Below the pieces are notes generated by a model. It worked only from the letters and a program-made list of their open reading frames with translations, ran no database searches and was not told the origin of the DNA. A DNA stretch of 10,987 bases, taken from Candidatus Liptonbacteria bacterium CG11_big_fil_rev_8_21_14_0_20_35_14 (lineage in GTDB: Bacteria > Patescibacteriota > Minisyncoccia > UBA6257 > XYB1-36-10). The position numbers were made by a program, and so were the translations under genes. Location: assembly GCA_002796205.1 (NCBI GenBank), contig PCWO01000029.1, forward strand, positions 8,575 through 19,561, in the 5' to 3' direction. Every line of letters begins with the position of its first letter. Positions within the stretch are counted from its first letter, which is position 1. This document shows, in pieces, positions 1 to 7,432 of the stretch.

Positions 1-2
1 AG

Positions 3-548
3 TTAACGACCAGATTTATTTTGAAATTTTTGTCGGTGTTTATAATAGCGGGGATTGTGATTTGGTATTACTTGCATGATATTTTAAGAGGCTCTAATAA
101 ATTTGATGGAACGATGAAATCTTTGTCTATAATTGGTTTGGCGGTGGTAATAGCTTCTTTTATCGTCGGGCTTTCTTTTATAGATTCACCTAAAACTACC
201 AGACTTAAAAATGAGGACAACGCTATATCTAATAATTTAAGTACGGTGCAAGGTAACTTAAATCAGTATTATGATTTATACGAAAAATTACCTAGTGATT
301 TAAGTGTTTTAATCAGTGATGGTCAATTATATATAAGAGAGGCCGATATTGTTAATCCGGTTACAAAAGAACCATTTTCTTATAGAATAGTTTCAGCTGA
401 TAGTTATGAGCTTTGTACGAGGTTTAATCTGTCTAATAAAGAGGAGGAGACCAAGTCTTATGATATTTTTGGGGGAGGCTGGATCTATGAGGCGGGCGAG
501 AATTGTTTTACGAGAAAAGTAAGTCAGGATAAAATAATATTAAGATAG
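3..548 (+). CDS. C-terminal part of a DUF5671-type membrane protein (5' end outside window)
   Basis: The frame is open from the first bases of the window, so the gene begins upstream; the TTG at 21 is probably an internal leucine codon. What is visible is two hydrophobic segments (around FLSVFIIAGIVIWYYL and IIGLAVVIASFIVGLSFI) followed by a soluble tail of about 120 residues. The tail has a recognisable order: a short FIDSPKTTR-like element after the last membrane helix, a helical stretch (LSTVQGNLNQYYDLYEKLP), a NPVTKEPFSYRI strand, YELCTRFNLS, and a final GGWIYEAGENCF with one of two cysteines. From memory this matches the C-terminal half of DUF5671 membrane proteins common in Parcubacteria, where the tail resembles a pseudopilin-like globular domain. 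The biochemical role is unknown. It ends in TAG just before a terminator hairpin. The family assignment is by recall and is moderately sure; the coding call is strong. Confidence 0.7.
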   Translation, partial: LTTRFILKFLSVFIIAGIVIWYYLHDILRGSNKFDGTMKSLSIIGLAVVIASFIVGLSFIDSPKTTRLKNEDNAISNNLSTVQGNLNQYYDLYEKLPSDLSVLISDGQLYIREADIVNPVTKEPFSYRIVSADSYELCTRFNLSNKEEETKSYDIFGGGWIYEAGENCFTRKVSQDKIILR

Positions 549-561
549 ATAAATAAGAAAC

Positions 562-596
562 AAAAAAACGACTTGGTTGATGCGAGCCGTTTTTTT
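562..596. terminator. Bidirectional intrinsic terminator between convergent genes
   Basis: AAAAAAACG at 562-570 is the exact reverse complement of CGTTTTTTT at 588-596. A further short stem (CTTG with CGAG, one G-T pair) lies inside after a single mismatch, around a loop of about 7 nt. The T-run serves the plus-strand gene ending at 548, and the A-run becomes a U-run for the minus-strand transporter gene ending at 601. Position and symmetry both suit a shared terminator. The GC part of the stem is short. Confidence 0.7.
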
Positions 597-600
597 GTTA

Positions 601-1344
601 TTATAGAAAAAGAAGTAGAGCCATGATGGAGATTCCAAGTATAAGACTGATGAGTTGGATGATAGATTTTCCGAGGTGGGTTTCTTTGTGGAGTTCCGGA
701 ATAAGATCGGCTAAGGCGATATAGATGAATCCGCCGGCGGTAATTGGCAGGATTAAAGTTTCTATTAGGCTAATAGAATCGGCTAATATTATAAAAGAAA
801 TGGCGCCGGCAAAAGCAAAAAGGGCGCTTATGAAGTTAAAGAATAAGGCTTTAGCTCGGCTTAGTCCGGAGTATAAAAGAATACTAAAATCTCCGATTTC
901 TTGAGGTATTTCGTGGAGGGCGATGGCGATAGTGGTTGTAATACCAAGACCTGGGCTTATCATAAAACTACCGGCTATTAGAACGCCATCAAGAAAGTTG
1001 TGGAAGGCGTCGCCTACGAGATTGATAAAAGCAAGAGAGTGATTATGGCCTACACAGACTGGTTCGTGGCAGTGTTGCCAGTTTAGAAATTTTTCTAGAA
1101 TAAAAAAAAGTAGAATACCACCTATTAGGCTAATAGTGGTTGCGGTATTAAGACCTTGAGTCTCGGCTATTTCGGGGATAAGGTGTAAAAAGGCATCTCC
1201 AAGGAGAGCGCCGGCTGAAAAACTGACTAAAAAAAGAAGAATCTTTTTTAGCTCTTTTTGGGCTAGAGAGATAGTAAATACACCTATTAAAGAGATTAAG
1301 GATATTATAAAAACGGCTAATAAAATATTGTAAATAGCGTTCAT
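601..1344 (-). CDS. ZIP family divalent metal transporter
   Basis: A 247-residue integral membrane protein of the ZIP (SLC39-like) family, which moves Zn2+ or related divalent metals into the cytoplasm. About eight hydrophobic segments are visible. The two signature metal-site helices are intact: HNFLDG at residues 115-120 (TM4) and HEIPQE at residues 144-149 (TM5), the latter followed by GDFSILL. TM2 carries SFSAGALLGDAFLHLIPE (41-58), typical of the LIV-1/GufA-like branch. The cytoplasmic loop between TM3 and TM4 is rich in metal ligands (HCHEPVCVGHNH, residues 91-102), as usual for the variable loop. Length is normal for bacterial ZIPs. The ATG is preceded by a TATAAT box only 6 nt away and by no Shine-Dalgarno sequence. 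It is divergent from dnaG and convergent with the upstream membrane gene, so it is probably a single-gene unit. The exact metal cannot be told from sequence. Confidence 0.92.
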   Translation of the reverse strand: MNAIYNILLAVFIISLISLIGVFTISLAQKELKKILLFLVSFSAGALLGDAFLHLIPEIAETQGLNTATTISLIGGILLFFILEKFLNWQHCHEPVCVGHNHSLAFINLVGDAFHNFLDGVLIAGSFMISPGLGITTTIAIALHEIPQEIGDFSILLYSGLSRAKALFFNFISALFAFAGAISFIILADSISLIETLILPITAGGFIYIALADLIPELHKETHLGKSIIQLISLILGISIMALLLFL

Positions 1345-1350
1345 TTAATG

Positions 1351-1356
1351 ATTATA
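1351..1356 (-). promoter_or_regulatory. -10 box of the ZIP transporter promoter (predicted leaderless)
   Basis: Read on the minus strand this is a perfect TATAAT, followed by 6 nt (CATTAA) and then the ATG at 1344. With a start site about 7 nt after the box, transcription would begin at or next to the A of the ATG. No clear -35 box is seen at 16-18 nt. The 76-bp gap 1345-1420 holds this and the divergent dnaG promoter. Confidence 0.6.
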
Positions 1357-1403
1357 TAAGAAATTAAGGTTTTTGTATAGTTTCTTTAGGTTATAGGTAT
1401 TTG

Positions 1404-1414
1404 TATACTATAGA
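1404..1414 (+). promoter_or_regulatory. -10 region of the dnaG promoter
   Basis: Two overlapping candidates are present: TATACT at 1404-1409 and TATAGA at 1409-1414. The second leaves exactly 6 nt to the dnaG ATG at 1421, the spacing seen at other genes here; the first would give a 5' leader of about 5 nt. Either way there is no room for a normal ribosome binding site. No strong -35 box is visible. Confidence 0.5.
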
Positions 1415-1420
1415 TGATTT

Positions 1421-3106
1421 ATGGAGAAGCTAACTCAAATTATAAAAGATAAATTATCAGTGGTTGAGGTTCTAAAGCAGTATATTGAGCTTATACCAGC
1501 CGGCAAGAGTTTTAAGGCTAAGTGCCCTTTTCATAATGAGAAGACGCCTTCTTTTGTGGTGTCTTTAGAAAGGGGGAGTTGGCATTGTTTCGGTTGTGAT
1601 GAGGGGGGAGATATTTTTACTTTTGTGCAGAAATATGAAAATGTGGAATTTTTTGAGGCTTTACGGATATTGGCTGAAAAAGCCGGAGTTGAGGTACGGC
1701 GAGAAAGTGTTGAGCAACAAAGGCAGTTTGGGGTTTTATATGATATTAACGAGCTGGCAGTTAAGTTTTATATTGAAAATTTAAAAAAAAATATAGGAGC
1801 GCAAGAGTATTTAAAAAAGCGGGGGTTAAAAGGCGAGACGGCTAAAATTTTTAGAGTGGGGACTACAGACTTTTCTTCTAATTGGGATGACTTGACGACT
1901 TTTTTAATGAAGCAAGGTTTTTCGGTGCAAAATTTAGAGCGGTCGGGTTTGGTAGTGCGCAATGAGGGACGAGGAACTTATTATGACCGTTTTAGAGATA
2001 GAATAATGTTTCCTTTATTTAATCATGCGGGCAAGGTAGTGGGTTTTTCTGGTCGGATTAGGCCGGGGGGGGACGAAACTATGGGTAAATATATTAATAG
2101 CCCCGAGACACCTATATTTTCTAAGTCTAAAATATTATTTGGTTTTTACCAGGCCAAACATTTTATCAGAGAGGAAAATAGAGCTTTGGTGGTAGAGGGG
2201 CAAATGGATGTGTTGATGGGTTATCAGGCGGGATTTAAAGCGATTGTGGCGACCAGTGGAACGGCTTTAACCGAAAATCATTTAATAAGTTTATCGCGTT
2301 TAACTGATAGAATTATTTTTAGTTTTGATAGTGATGAGGCGGGGCAAAGAGCGGCGGAGAGAGCGCTGGATATGACTTTAACAAAAGATTTGGCTATTTC
2401 TTTGTTAAAGCTGGATGGTTATAAGGATATAGCGGAACTGGTTTTAGATAAACCTGACGGGTTAGCAGATATATCTTTAAATTTGAGTTCAGCTTCGGAT
2501 TTTTATTTTAATAGATATTTAGTAGGAGAATCTTCTTACGAGAAAAAAAGAGGTATAAAAGAGATTTTAAAAAAGATTTTATTAAGGCCTAGTGCGATTG
2601 ATAGGGAGGAGTGGATAAATGAATTATCAAGTAGAGTTTCAATTGTATCCGAGGCTTTAAAAGAGGAGCTTAGATATTTAGAAAAAGATGTTTTTAAGGA
2701 ACAAAATAATAAAGTAAAAGAGGAGGATGAGAAAAATATAAGTCGGCTTGATATGTTATCTTTACAGATTTTATTGGCTGGAGTGCATTATAATGATTTA
2801 AAGAGTGCTCAAAAGTTTGAGTTATATATGCCTTTAAAATATAAGGATATTTTAAAGGCATTACTTGAGGGTGGTTTAAAGGACGATACTCTAGATATAC
2901 ACTTTAAAAGCGCCTTATATAAAGGAGAGTCGATTGATTTGGTTGGTTGCCAGCTTAAAATTGAGTATCTTCGGGATAAAAAACAGGAACTACTTCTAAA
3001 AATAAAAAAAGCGGAGCAGATTTCAGATGGGTCGGTGGCTAAATTAATTGATGATTTTCAAAAAGTTTCTTTGGAACTTGAGAAAACTTTAAATAATGGT
3101 TTATAA
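1421..3106 (+). CDS. dnaG: DNA primase
   Basis: DnaG synthesises the RNA primers used to start leading and lagging DNA strands and works with the replicative helicase at the fork. The 561-residue product is close to the E. coli length (581). The N-terminal CHC2 zinc-binding domain has C35, H38, C56 and C59. The RNA polymerase core follows, with FRDRIMFPLF (191-200), VVGFSGRI and YINSPETPIF. The TOPRIM fold has the catalytic Glu259 (VVEG) and the metal-binding DSD at 303-305 (FDSDEAG), then GYKD at 333-336 in the usual third acidic position. The last ~120 residues form a helical C-terminal domain expected to contact DnaB. The ATG at 1421 starts directly at the conserved domain. A small coiled-coil gene begins 8 nt downstream and rpoD follows, resembling a macromolecular-synthesis operon. 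One oddity is a run of eight G at 2065-2072 inside the coding sequence. Confidence 0.97.
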   Translation: MEKLTQIIKDKLSVVEVLKQYIELIPAGKSFKAKCPFHNEKTPSFVVSLERGSWHCFGCDEGGDIFTFVQKYENVEFFEALRILAEKAGVEVRRESVEQQRQFGVLYDINELAVKFYIENLKKNIGAQEYLKKRGLKGETAKIFRVGTTDFSSNWDDLTTFLMKQGFSVQNLERSGLVVRNEGRGTYYDRFRDRIMFPLFNHAGKVVGFSGRIRPGGDETMGKYINSPETPIFSKSKILFGFYQAKHFIREENRALVVEGQMDVLMGYQAGFKAIVATSGTALTENHLISLSRLTDRIIFSFDSDEAGQRAAERALDMTLTKDLAISLLKLDGYKDIAELVLDKPDGLADISLNLSSASDFYFNRYLVGESSYEKKRGIKEILKKILLRPSAIDREEWINELSSRVSIVSEALKEELRYLEKDVFKEQNNKVKEEDEKNISRLDMLSLQILLAGVHYNDLKSAQKFELYMPLKYKDILKALLEGGLKDDTLDIHFKSALYKGESIDLVGCQLKIEYLRDKKQELLLKIKKAEQISDGSVAKLIDDFQKVSLELEKTLNNGL

Positions 3107-3107
3107 T
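3078..3107 (+). promoter_or_regulatory. Promoter of the coiled-coil gene, inside the dnaG 3' end
   Basis: TTGAGA at 3078-3083, an 18-nt spacer, and a perfect TATAAT at 3102-3107. The -10 box overlaps the dnaG stop codon (TAA at 3104-3106). Only 7 nt separate it from the ATG at 3115, so a transcript from here would start at or next to the start codon. This would let the coiled-coil gene, and perhaps rpoD, be expressed apart from dnaG. Confidence 0.6.
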
Positions 3108-3114
3108 ATATTAA

Positions 3115-3474
3115 ATGGATAATTTAACTAAAAAAGATATACAGGAATTATTAGATGCTAAAATAGATCCTTTAGCAGTGTCTATGCAAAATGAGTTTGC
3201 TGTTATTAATGATAGGTTGGGTAGCGTTGAAAATCGTTTGGAAAATGTGGAGGATAGGTTGGGTAGCGTTGAAAATCGTTTGGAAAATGTGGAGGATAGG
3301 TTGGGTAGTGTGGAATCTGATGTATCGTGGATGAAAAATAATTCTGGAGAACTATTTACAAAACTTGATAAGTTTATAGCTCTTTATGATGACCAAAAAC
3401 AAGAGCTTACTTTTTTATCCGGACAACTTAAAAGATTGGAGATGAGAGTAGATAAAATTGAATCTGAGAAATAA
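3115..3474 (+). CDS. Small coiled-coil protein with perfect internal repeats
   Basis: A 119-residue protein of unknown function with no membrane segment or signal peptide. Residues 33-60 are two identical 14-residue units of the form DRLGSVENRLENVE, followed by a half unit (DRLGSVE). Leucine and valine fall at a and d positions of a heptad, so this part should form a left-handed coiled coil. A second predicted coiled coil covers about residues 86-119 (LTFLSGQLKRLEMRVDKIESEK region, charged). The N-terminus (MDNLTKKDIQELLDAKID) looks helical. The gene lies between dnaG and rpoD, 8 nt after the former and 50 nt before the latter, with its own promoter-like sequence. It is similar in style, not clearly in sequence, to the broken coiled-coil gene at 9723. 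No specific role can be assigned; an oligomerising or scaffolding protein is a guess. Confidence 0.8.
   Translation: MDNLTKKDIQELLDAKIDPLAVSMQNEFAVINDRLGSVENRLENVEDRLGSVENRLENVEDRLGSVESDVSWMKNNSGELFTKLDKFIALYDDQKQELTFLSGQLKRLEMRVDKIESEK
3211..3315 (+). repeat. 42-bp tandem repeat, 2.5 copies, in frame
   Basis: Units at 3211-3252 and 3253-3294 are identical at DNA level. A partial third unit (3295-3315, 21 nt) differs at two positions. Each unit encodes 14 residues, two heptads. Lack of silent differences points to recent duplication or ongoing copy-number change; any change by whole units would keep the reading frame and the coiled-coil register. Confidence 0.95.
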
Positions 3475-3483
3475 TACATAAAC

Positions 3484-3517
3484 TTGCAATATTTTGTGAA
3501 AATACTTATAGTATATT
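3484..3517 (+). promoter_or_regulatory. Promoter of rpoD
   Basis: TTGCAA at 3484-3489, a 17-nt spacer, and TATAGT at 3507-3512. This is a near-consensus housekeeping promoter with a predicted start about 6 nt before the ATG at 3525. An overlapping TATATT at 3512-3517 would place the start at the ATG itself. AAGAG sits immediately before the ATG, too close to act as an ordinary Shine-Dalgarno sequence. Confidence 0.6.
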
Positions 3518-3524
3518 TTAAGAG

Positions 3525-4910
3525 ATGCCTTCTATAAAAAGAAAGGTAAATACTCGCGGTCGCTTAACTAAGCTTAAAAAAGTTGTAAAAACTAAAGCTA
3601 AAATAAAAAAAAGCGTAAAGCGTAGTGTTAAACCTAAAATAATTAAGAAAACACTGGCTGGTAAAAAAACTAGCGGTGCAAAAAAGGCTCCTAAGGCTCT
3701 GAAAAAAAAGTCTATAAAAAAGGAGATTAAAAAGAGTAAGATTGTAGTAAAAAAGAAAGAGATAGGTAAAAAGATTAAAAAAAAATCTAACTCAAAAATT
3801 GTTTCTTCTAAAAAACAAGTGGGAATTAAGGGAAGAGAGGATGATGATTTATTGGCAGAGCTTGTTAGTCGGGGCAAAAATAAAGGTTTTGTAACAGATG
3901 CTGAAATTTTGCATTTATTTCCAACTATTGAAAATGATATAGAGTTTTTAGAGGAGATATATGAATTACTAGAAAAAGAGAATATTAAAGTGATTGAGCC
4001 GGCGCAGTTGATTGATGTGGGGGAGGATGCGGAAATTAGTAAAAAAGAGCTTGAGTTGGCGACCTATATAGAAAGTGATTTACCGGATGCGGTGCAAGTT
4101 TATTTAAAAGAAATTGGTAAAACACCACTTTTAACATTTGCCGAGGAAAAGGAACTAGCGAAAAGAGCGGAGGGGGATGATGAGGATGCTAGACATAGAC
4201 TGATAAAGGCCAACCTTAGGCTAGTAGTTTCAATTGCGAAAAGATATGTCAATAGAAGTCCATCGCTTTCTATTTTAGATTTAATTCAGGAAGGAAATAT
4301 TGGATTGTCGCGGGCGGTGGATAAGTTTGATTATAGAAAAGGATTTAAGTTTTCTACTTACGCTACTTGGTGGATTCGTCAGGCGATTACGCGGGCGCTA
4401 GCAGATCAGTCTAGAACTATTCGTATTCCGGTGCATATGGTTGAGACTATTTCAAAATATACACAAATTAAGCGTAAATTGGCGCAGGATTTAGGGCGGG
4501 AGCCATTAGCGCCCGAGATTGCAGCTGAAATGGAAATAGATGTAGAAAAAGTGCGTCATATACAAAAAATATCACAGGAGGTGGTTTCACTTGAATCGCC
4601 AATTGGAGATGGGGATGATGAGGATTCAAAATTATTAGAATTTATTCAGGATGAAAATAGTTTATCGCCAGCTCAAACGGCGGCCAGAAGTTTATTGAAA
4701 GATAAAATTGATGAAATTTTAGTTGATTTAACGGAGCGGGAGCAAAAAATTTTGGAAATGAGATTTGGCTTAAAGAATGGAGTGACCCATACGCTAGAGG
4801 AGGTGGGCAAGATATTTAGCGTAACACGTGAGCGTATTCGTCAGATTGAGGCAAAGGCGCTGGATAAAATTAGAGAGCATGATAGAAGTGGAGCGCTTGA
4901 GGAATACTAA
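3525..4910 (+). CDS. rpoD: Primary RNA polymerase sigma factor (sigma-70)
   Basis: The housekeeping sigma factor directs RNA polymerase to -10/-35 promoters. The 461-residue product has a region 1.1-like segment (about 105-160), region 1.2 (from about 187, [17 protein letters not shown]), region 2 (about 224-294, with [24 protein letters not shown] and the -10 reading segment [12 protein letters not shown]), region 3 (about 303-380) and region 4 (about 393-457, helix-turn-helix [19 protein letters not shown]). In region 2.4, Gln286 and Thr289 correspond to the residues that read the -10 box in E. coli, in accord with the TATAAT boxes seen here. The first ~100 residues are an unusual, very basic, low-complexity extension dominated by lysine, not part of classical sigma domains. 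It follows the coiled-coil gene by 50 nt and has its own promoter; alaS starts 7 nt after its stop. The extension contains a run of nine A at 3777-3785. Confidence 0.97.
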   Translation: MPSIKRKVNTRGRLTKLKKVVKTKAKIKKSVKRSVKPKIIKKTLAGKKTSGAKKAPKALKKKSIKKEIKKSKIVVKKKEIGKKIKKKSNSKIVSSKKQVGIKGREDDDLLAELVSRGKNKGFVTDAEILHLFPTIENDIEFLEEIYELLEKENIKVIEPAQLIDVGEDAEISKKELELATYIESDLPDAVQVYLKEIGKTPLLTFAEEKELAKRAEGDDEDARHRLIKANLRLVVSIAKRYVNRSPSLSILDLIQEGNIGLSRAVDKFDYRKGFKFSTYATWWIRQAITRALADQSRTIRIPVHMVETISKYTQIKRKLAQDLGREPLAPEIAAEMEIDVEKVRHIQKISQEVVSLESPIGDGDDEDSKLLEFIQDENSLSPAQTAARSLLKDKIDEILVDLTEREQKILEMRFGLKNGVTHTLEEVGKIFSVTRERIRQIEAKALDKIREHDRSGALEEY

Positions 4911-4917
4911 AATAAAT

Positions 4918-6645
4918 ATGAAATCTAGAGAAATAAGACAGTGCTTTTTAGATTTTTTTAGGGAGAGGGGGCACGCAATAGTGTCTTCGTCTTCTTTGGT
5001 TTCTGGTGATCCATCTGTTTTGTTAACAACGGCCGGCATGCAACAGTTTAAAAGATATTATACCAGAGAACTTTCAGCGGAAAGTGATTTTGGATTGTTA
5101 AACGTAGCGACAGTGCAAAAATGTTTTAGAACTAGCGATATAGATGAGGTGGGCGATGAAACTCATAATACTTTTTTTGAGATGCTGGGTAATTTTTCTT
5201 TTGGAGGGTATTTTAAACGTGAGGCTATAGAGTATGCTTATCAATTTATGACTAAAGAAATGAATTTAAGAATTGATTATGTAACTTGCTTTGAGGGTGA
5301 TGAAAATATTTCAAAAGATACAGAAGCGGAGGGAATATGGAAGGAAATAAAAGAAAGAGAGGGAGAAAGTTTTGAGATACGTTTTTACGGGCGAGAGGAT
5401 AATTTTTGGGGGCCAACCGGTAAAACTGGTCCATGTGGGCCAACCACTGAAATTTATGTGAAAGGGGTGGAAATATGGAATGTGGTTTTTAATGAGTTTT
5501 ATAAGACGGAAAGTAGTGAGTACTTACCAATTGAGGATAAGGGTGGATTAAAGGGAATTGATACGGGTATGGGGCTAGAGAGGCTACTCATAATGAAGCA
5601 AGGAGTTAATAATATATTTGAGACGGATTTATTTAAAGAAATGATGAGTATTTTACCGTCTGTTTTAATACTTTCTCAAAAAAGAATTATTTGTGATCAT
5701 ATTAGGGGAGCGGTGTTTTTAATAAGCGATGGAGTTAGACCGAGTAACAAAGAGACTGGTTATGTTTTGCGTAGGTTACTGCGTAGAATTATTTTTTATA
5801 CAAGAGATTTAGATAAAAATTTATTAAACTCTTTAATTGATATTATTTATAATATTTATCATGATTTTTATGAAATTGAGGTGGGTAAGGCTAAGGAAAT
5901 TATAACTTTAGAAAGGGAAAAATTTGAGCAGACATTGTCTTTGGGTATTAATGAACTTAATAAACTTGAGGTAATTGATGCCAAAAAAGCTTTTTATTTA
6001 TATGAGAGTTTCGGACTTCCATTTGAGATTATAAAAGAGGTTTCAGGCAATAAGGCTGATGGTTTGGTTTTAGAGGAGTTTGAAAAATTATTTGAGGAGC
6101 ATAGAGATAAATCTCGCTTGGGAGTGGAAAAAAAATTTGGAGGTCATGGGTTAATACTTGATACAGGCGAGATGAAGGCGGGTAATCAAGAGGAATTAGC
6201 AAAGGTTTTAAGACTTCATACAGCCACTCATATATTGCAGTATGCCTTGCGCAAGGTTTTAGGTAATACTGTTAATCAAATGGGCAGTGATATAACGCCG
6301 GCGAGGGCTCGGTTTGATTTTTCTTTTGAGCGAAAATTAACAGATGAGGAGATTATTTTAGTAGAAAAATATGCTAAGGAGTTAATAGAAAAAAATTTGC
6401 CAGTTAAGTATGAAAAAATGAAAAAATCGGAGGCAGAAAAAACGGGGGCTTTGCGTTTATTTTCAAATAAATATCCGGAGGAGGTAAAGGTTTATTATAT
6501 TGGAGATTCAATAGAAACAGCTTATTCAAAAGAGTTTTGTGGAGGGCCACACGTAGAACAGACTAGCGAGATTGGTAAAATTATAATAAAAAAACAGGAG
6601 GCGGTTGGTAGCGGAGTACGCAGAATAAAAATAGTGGTTGAGTAA
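4918..6645 (+). CDS. alaS: Alanyl-tRNA synthetase, short form
   Basis: Charges tRNA-Ala with alanine and should clear mischarged Ser/Gly-tRNA. I take the ATG at 4918, since MKSREIRQCFLDFF matches the normal AlaRS N-terminus; the open frame from 4828 would overlap rpoD and add 30 non-conserved residues. Class II motifs are present: motif 1 (LTTAGMQQFKRYY, 36-48), motif 2 (VQKCFRTSDIDEVGDETHNTFFEMLGNFSF split over 66-95) and motif 3 (GIDTGMGLERLL, 213-224). The editing site is complete in ligands, HTATH (His434, His438) and CGGPH (Cys541, His545). At 575 residues it is about 300 shorter than E. coli AlaRS (876). The beta-barrel preceding the editing domain is missing (only about 35 residues join GVEKKFGGHG to the HTATH motif), and the protein stops right after GVRRIKIVVE, so the C-Ala domain is absent. 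I recall this compact form from CPR genomes. No frameshift is seen. Confidence 0.95.
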   Translation: MKSREIRQCFLDFFRERGHAIVSSSSLVSGDPSVLLTTAGMQQFKRYYTRELSAESDFGLLNVATVQKCFRTSDIDEVGDETHNTFFEMLGNFSFGGYFKREAIEYAYQFMTKEMNLRIDYVTCFEGDENISKDTEAEGIWKEIKEREGESFEIRFYGREDNFWGPTGKTGPCGPTTEIYVKGVEIWNVVFNEFYKTESSEYLPIEDKGGLKGIDTGMGLERLLIMKQGVNNIFETDLFKEMMSILPSVLILSQKRIICDHIRGAVFLISDGVRPSNKETGYVLRRLLRRIIFYTRDLDKNLLNSLIDIIYNIYHDFYEIEVGKAKEIITLEREKFEQTLSLGINELNKLEVIDAKKAFYLYESFGLPFEIIKEVSGNKADGLVLEEFEKLFEEHRDKSRLGVEKKFGGHGLILDTGEMKAGNQEELAKVLRLHTATHILQYALRKVLGNTVNQMGSDITPARARFDFSFERKLTDEEIILVEKYAKELIEKNLPVKYEKMKKSEAEKTGALRLFSNKYPEEVKVYYIGDSIETAYSKEFCGGPHVEQTSEIGKIIIKKQEAVGSGVRRIKIVVE

Positions 6646-6651
6646 TTTTAT

Positions 6652-6996
6652 ATGGATATAAGAATTATAAAAGAGCCTATAAAAATGCAAGTAGTTAAAG
6701 AAATTGCTCGCGAGTTTTATAAAGACATGGTTAAAGGGGTGGTTGATATTGAAAGAGAGGTTATGGCTTTAGGGGGCGAATGGCATATGGATTCTAACCA
6801 AGTATTAATTAAGGATGGTTCAAAACAGTATAATGTTTGGGGTTTTAATATCTATTTAAATAGAAAGGGAAAAGACAGAGTAGAATATACGTCTTTGATT
6901 AACATACGTCCAGTAGATGGTAATAGAAGTATGGAGGTTAAGAGTTTTATTATTTGCGATAAAATGTATAATATAATAAATAAACTTATTATATGA
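6652..6996 (+). CDS. DUF5674 family protein
   Basis: A 114-residue soluble protein. From memory it matches DUF5674, a family of unknown function found in CPR bacteria, cyanobacteria and others. Recognisable family blocks are an N-terminal IRIIKEPI, a central DMVKGVVDIEREVMALGGEWH followed by an acidic turn, GSKQYNVWGFNIY, and SLINIRPVDGNRSMEV near the C-terminus. There is no signal peptide or membrane segment, and no catalytic motif that I can name. It begins 6 nt after the alaS stop with no ribosome binding site, and its TGA stop overlaps the start of the next gene (ATGA), so the two are probably translated together. The use of TGA as stop shows that the standard bacterial code applies. Confidence 0.85.
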   Translation: MDIRIIKEPIKMQVVKEIAREFYKDMVKGVVDIEREVMALGGEWHMDSNQVLIKDGSKQYNVWGFNIYLNRKGKDRVEYTSLINIRPVDGNRSMEVKSFIICDKMYNIINKLII

Positions 6997-7286
6997 ATCA
7001 GGAAAGAAATGTTAATTTTTTAATGGCTAATTTAGGAAGCGAAGTAACTCGTTTAATAAATGCTAAGCAAAAAGGTGATTTTAAGTTGCTGGAAGATGCT
7101 AAAAAACGAGCTTTAGTAATATGGACTGAAATAGAATTGAAAGAAAATTTAAAAGAAAGAAAATATGAGCTTAAAATTTTACGTGAGGTAATAGAGGATA
7201 TCTCTAAAAAATATTCAGATTTAAATCTTAATTATAATAATGTAAAAGATTATTTTTTACCTTTTGCTTTACGGGTGATTGGTTAA
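6993..7286 (+). CDS. Small helical protein of unknown function, coupled to the DUF5674 gene
   Basis: A 97-residue protein that I cannot place in a named family, though similar small helical proteins occur in Parcubacteria as I recall. It starts within the stop of the DUF5674 gene (ATGA overlap), a strong sign of translational coupling and of a real gene. The sequence is charged and almost wholly helical in appearance: an N-terminal FLMANLGSEVTRLINAKQKGD, a helix with AKKRALVIWTEIEL, then ELKILREVIEDISKK, and a hydrophobic end VKDYFLPFALRVIG. There is no cysteine, signal peptide or transmembrane segment. Its job may be tied to DUF5674, but nothing in the sequence shows how. It is the last gene before the structured intergenic region. 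Confidence 0.75.
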   Translation: MNQERNVNFLMANLGSEVTRLINAKQKGDFKLLEDAKKRALVIWTEIELKENLKERKYELKILREVIEDISKKYSDLNLNYNNVKDYFLPFALRVIG

Positions 7287-7370
7287 CTAGTTTTTATGAT
7301 GTGTTCTATTTATAAAAATATTATAAACATAATCATATTTACAAAAACAGTCGCAAAGACCTTATAAATA

Positions 7371-7418
7371 ATAGTCGCCCCCCGGCGTTAAAGCGTCCTT
7401 TAGCTTACCAGACTCTTT
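7371..7418. repeat. Conserved module, copy 1 (ATAGTCGCCC plus hairpin)
   Basis: Begins with ATAGTCGCCC, then 5 nt, then CGTTAAAG, a 4-nt loop CGTC, and CTTTAGC, ending CTCTTT. GTTAAAG pairs with CTTTAGC over 7 bp with one G-U wobble on the plus strand; on the minus strand that position would be a C-A mismatch, hinting that any functional RNA or ssDNA is the plus strand. It aligns with copy 2 at roughly three of four positions. A shorter upstream piece (GTCGCAAAGAC, 7350-7360) can form a small GTC/GAC hairpin in the place where element B has its GGGT/ACCC hairpin. Confidence 0.7.
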
Positions 7419-7432
7419 AAATGATTTATTAC

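Noticed and set aside
3518..3877. A 119-residue minus-strand frame, rich in Phe and Leu, opposite the rpoD 5' end.
   Set aside because: It is the mirror of lysine codons (AAA/AAG read as TTT/CTT) in the rpoD extension, with no promoter or family resemblance.
4828..4917. An upstream ATG would extend alaS by 30 residues into rpoD.
   Set aside because: The added residues are an out-of-frame reading of the rpoD region 4 helix-turn-helix and do not match AlaRS; MKSREIRQCFLDFF at 4918 is the normal family start.
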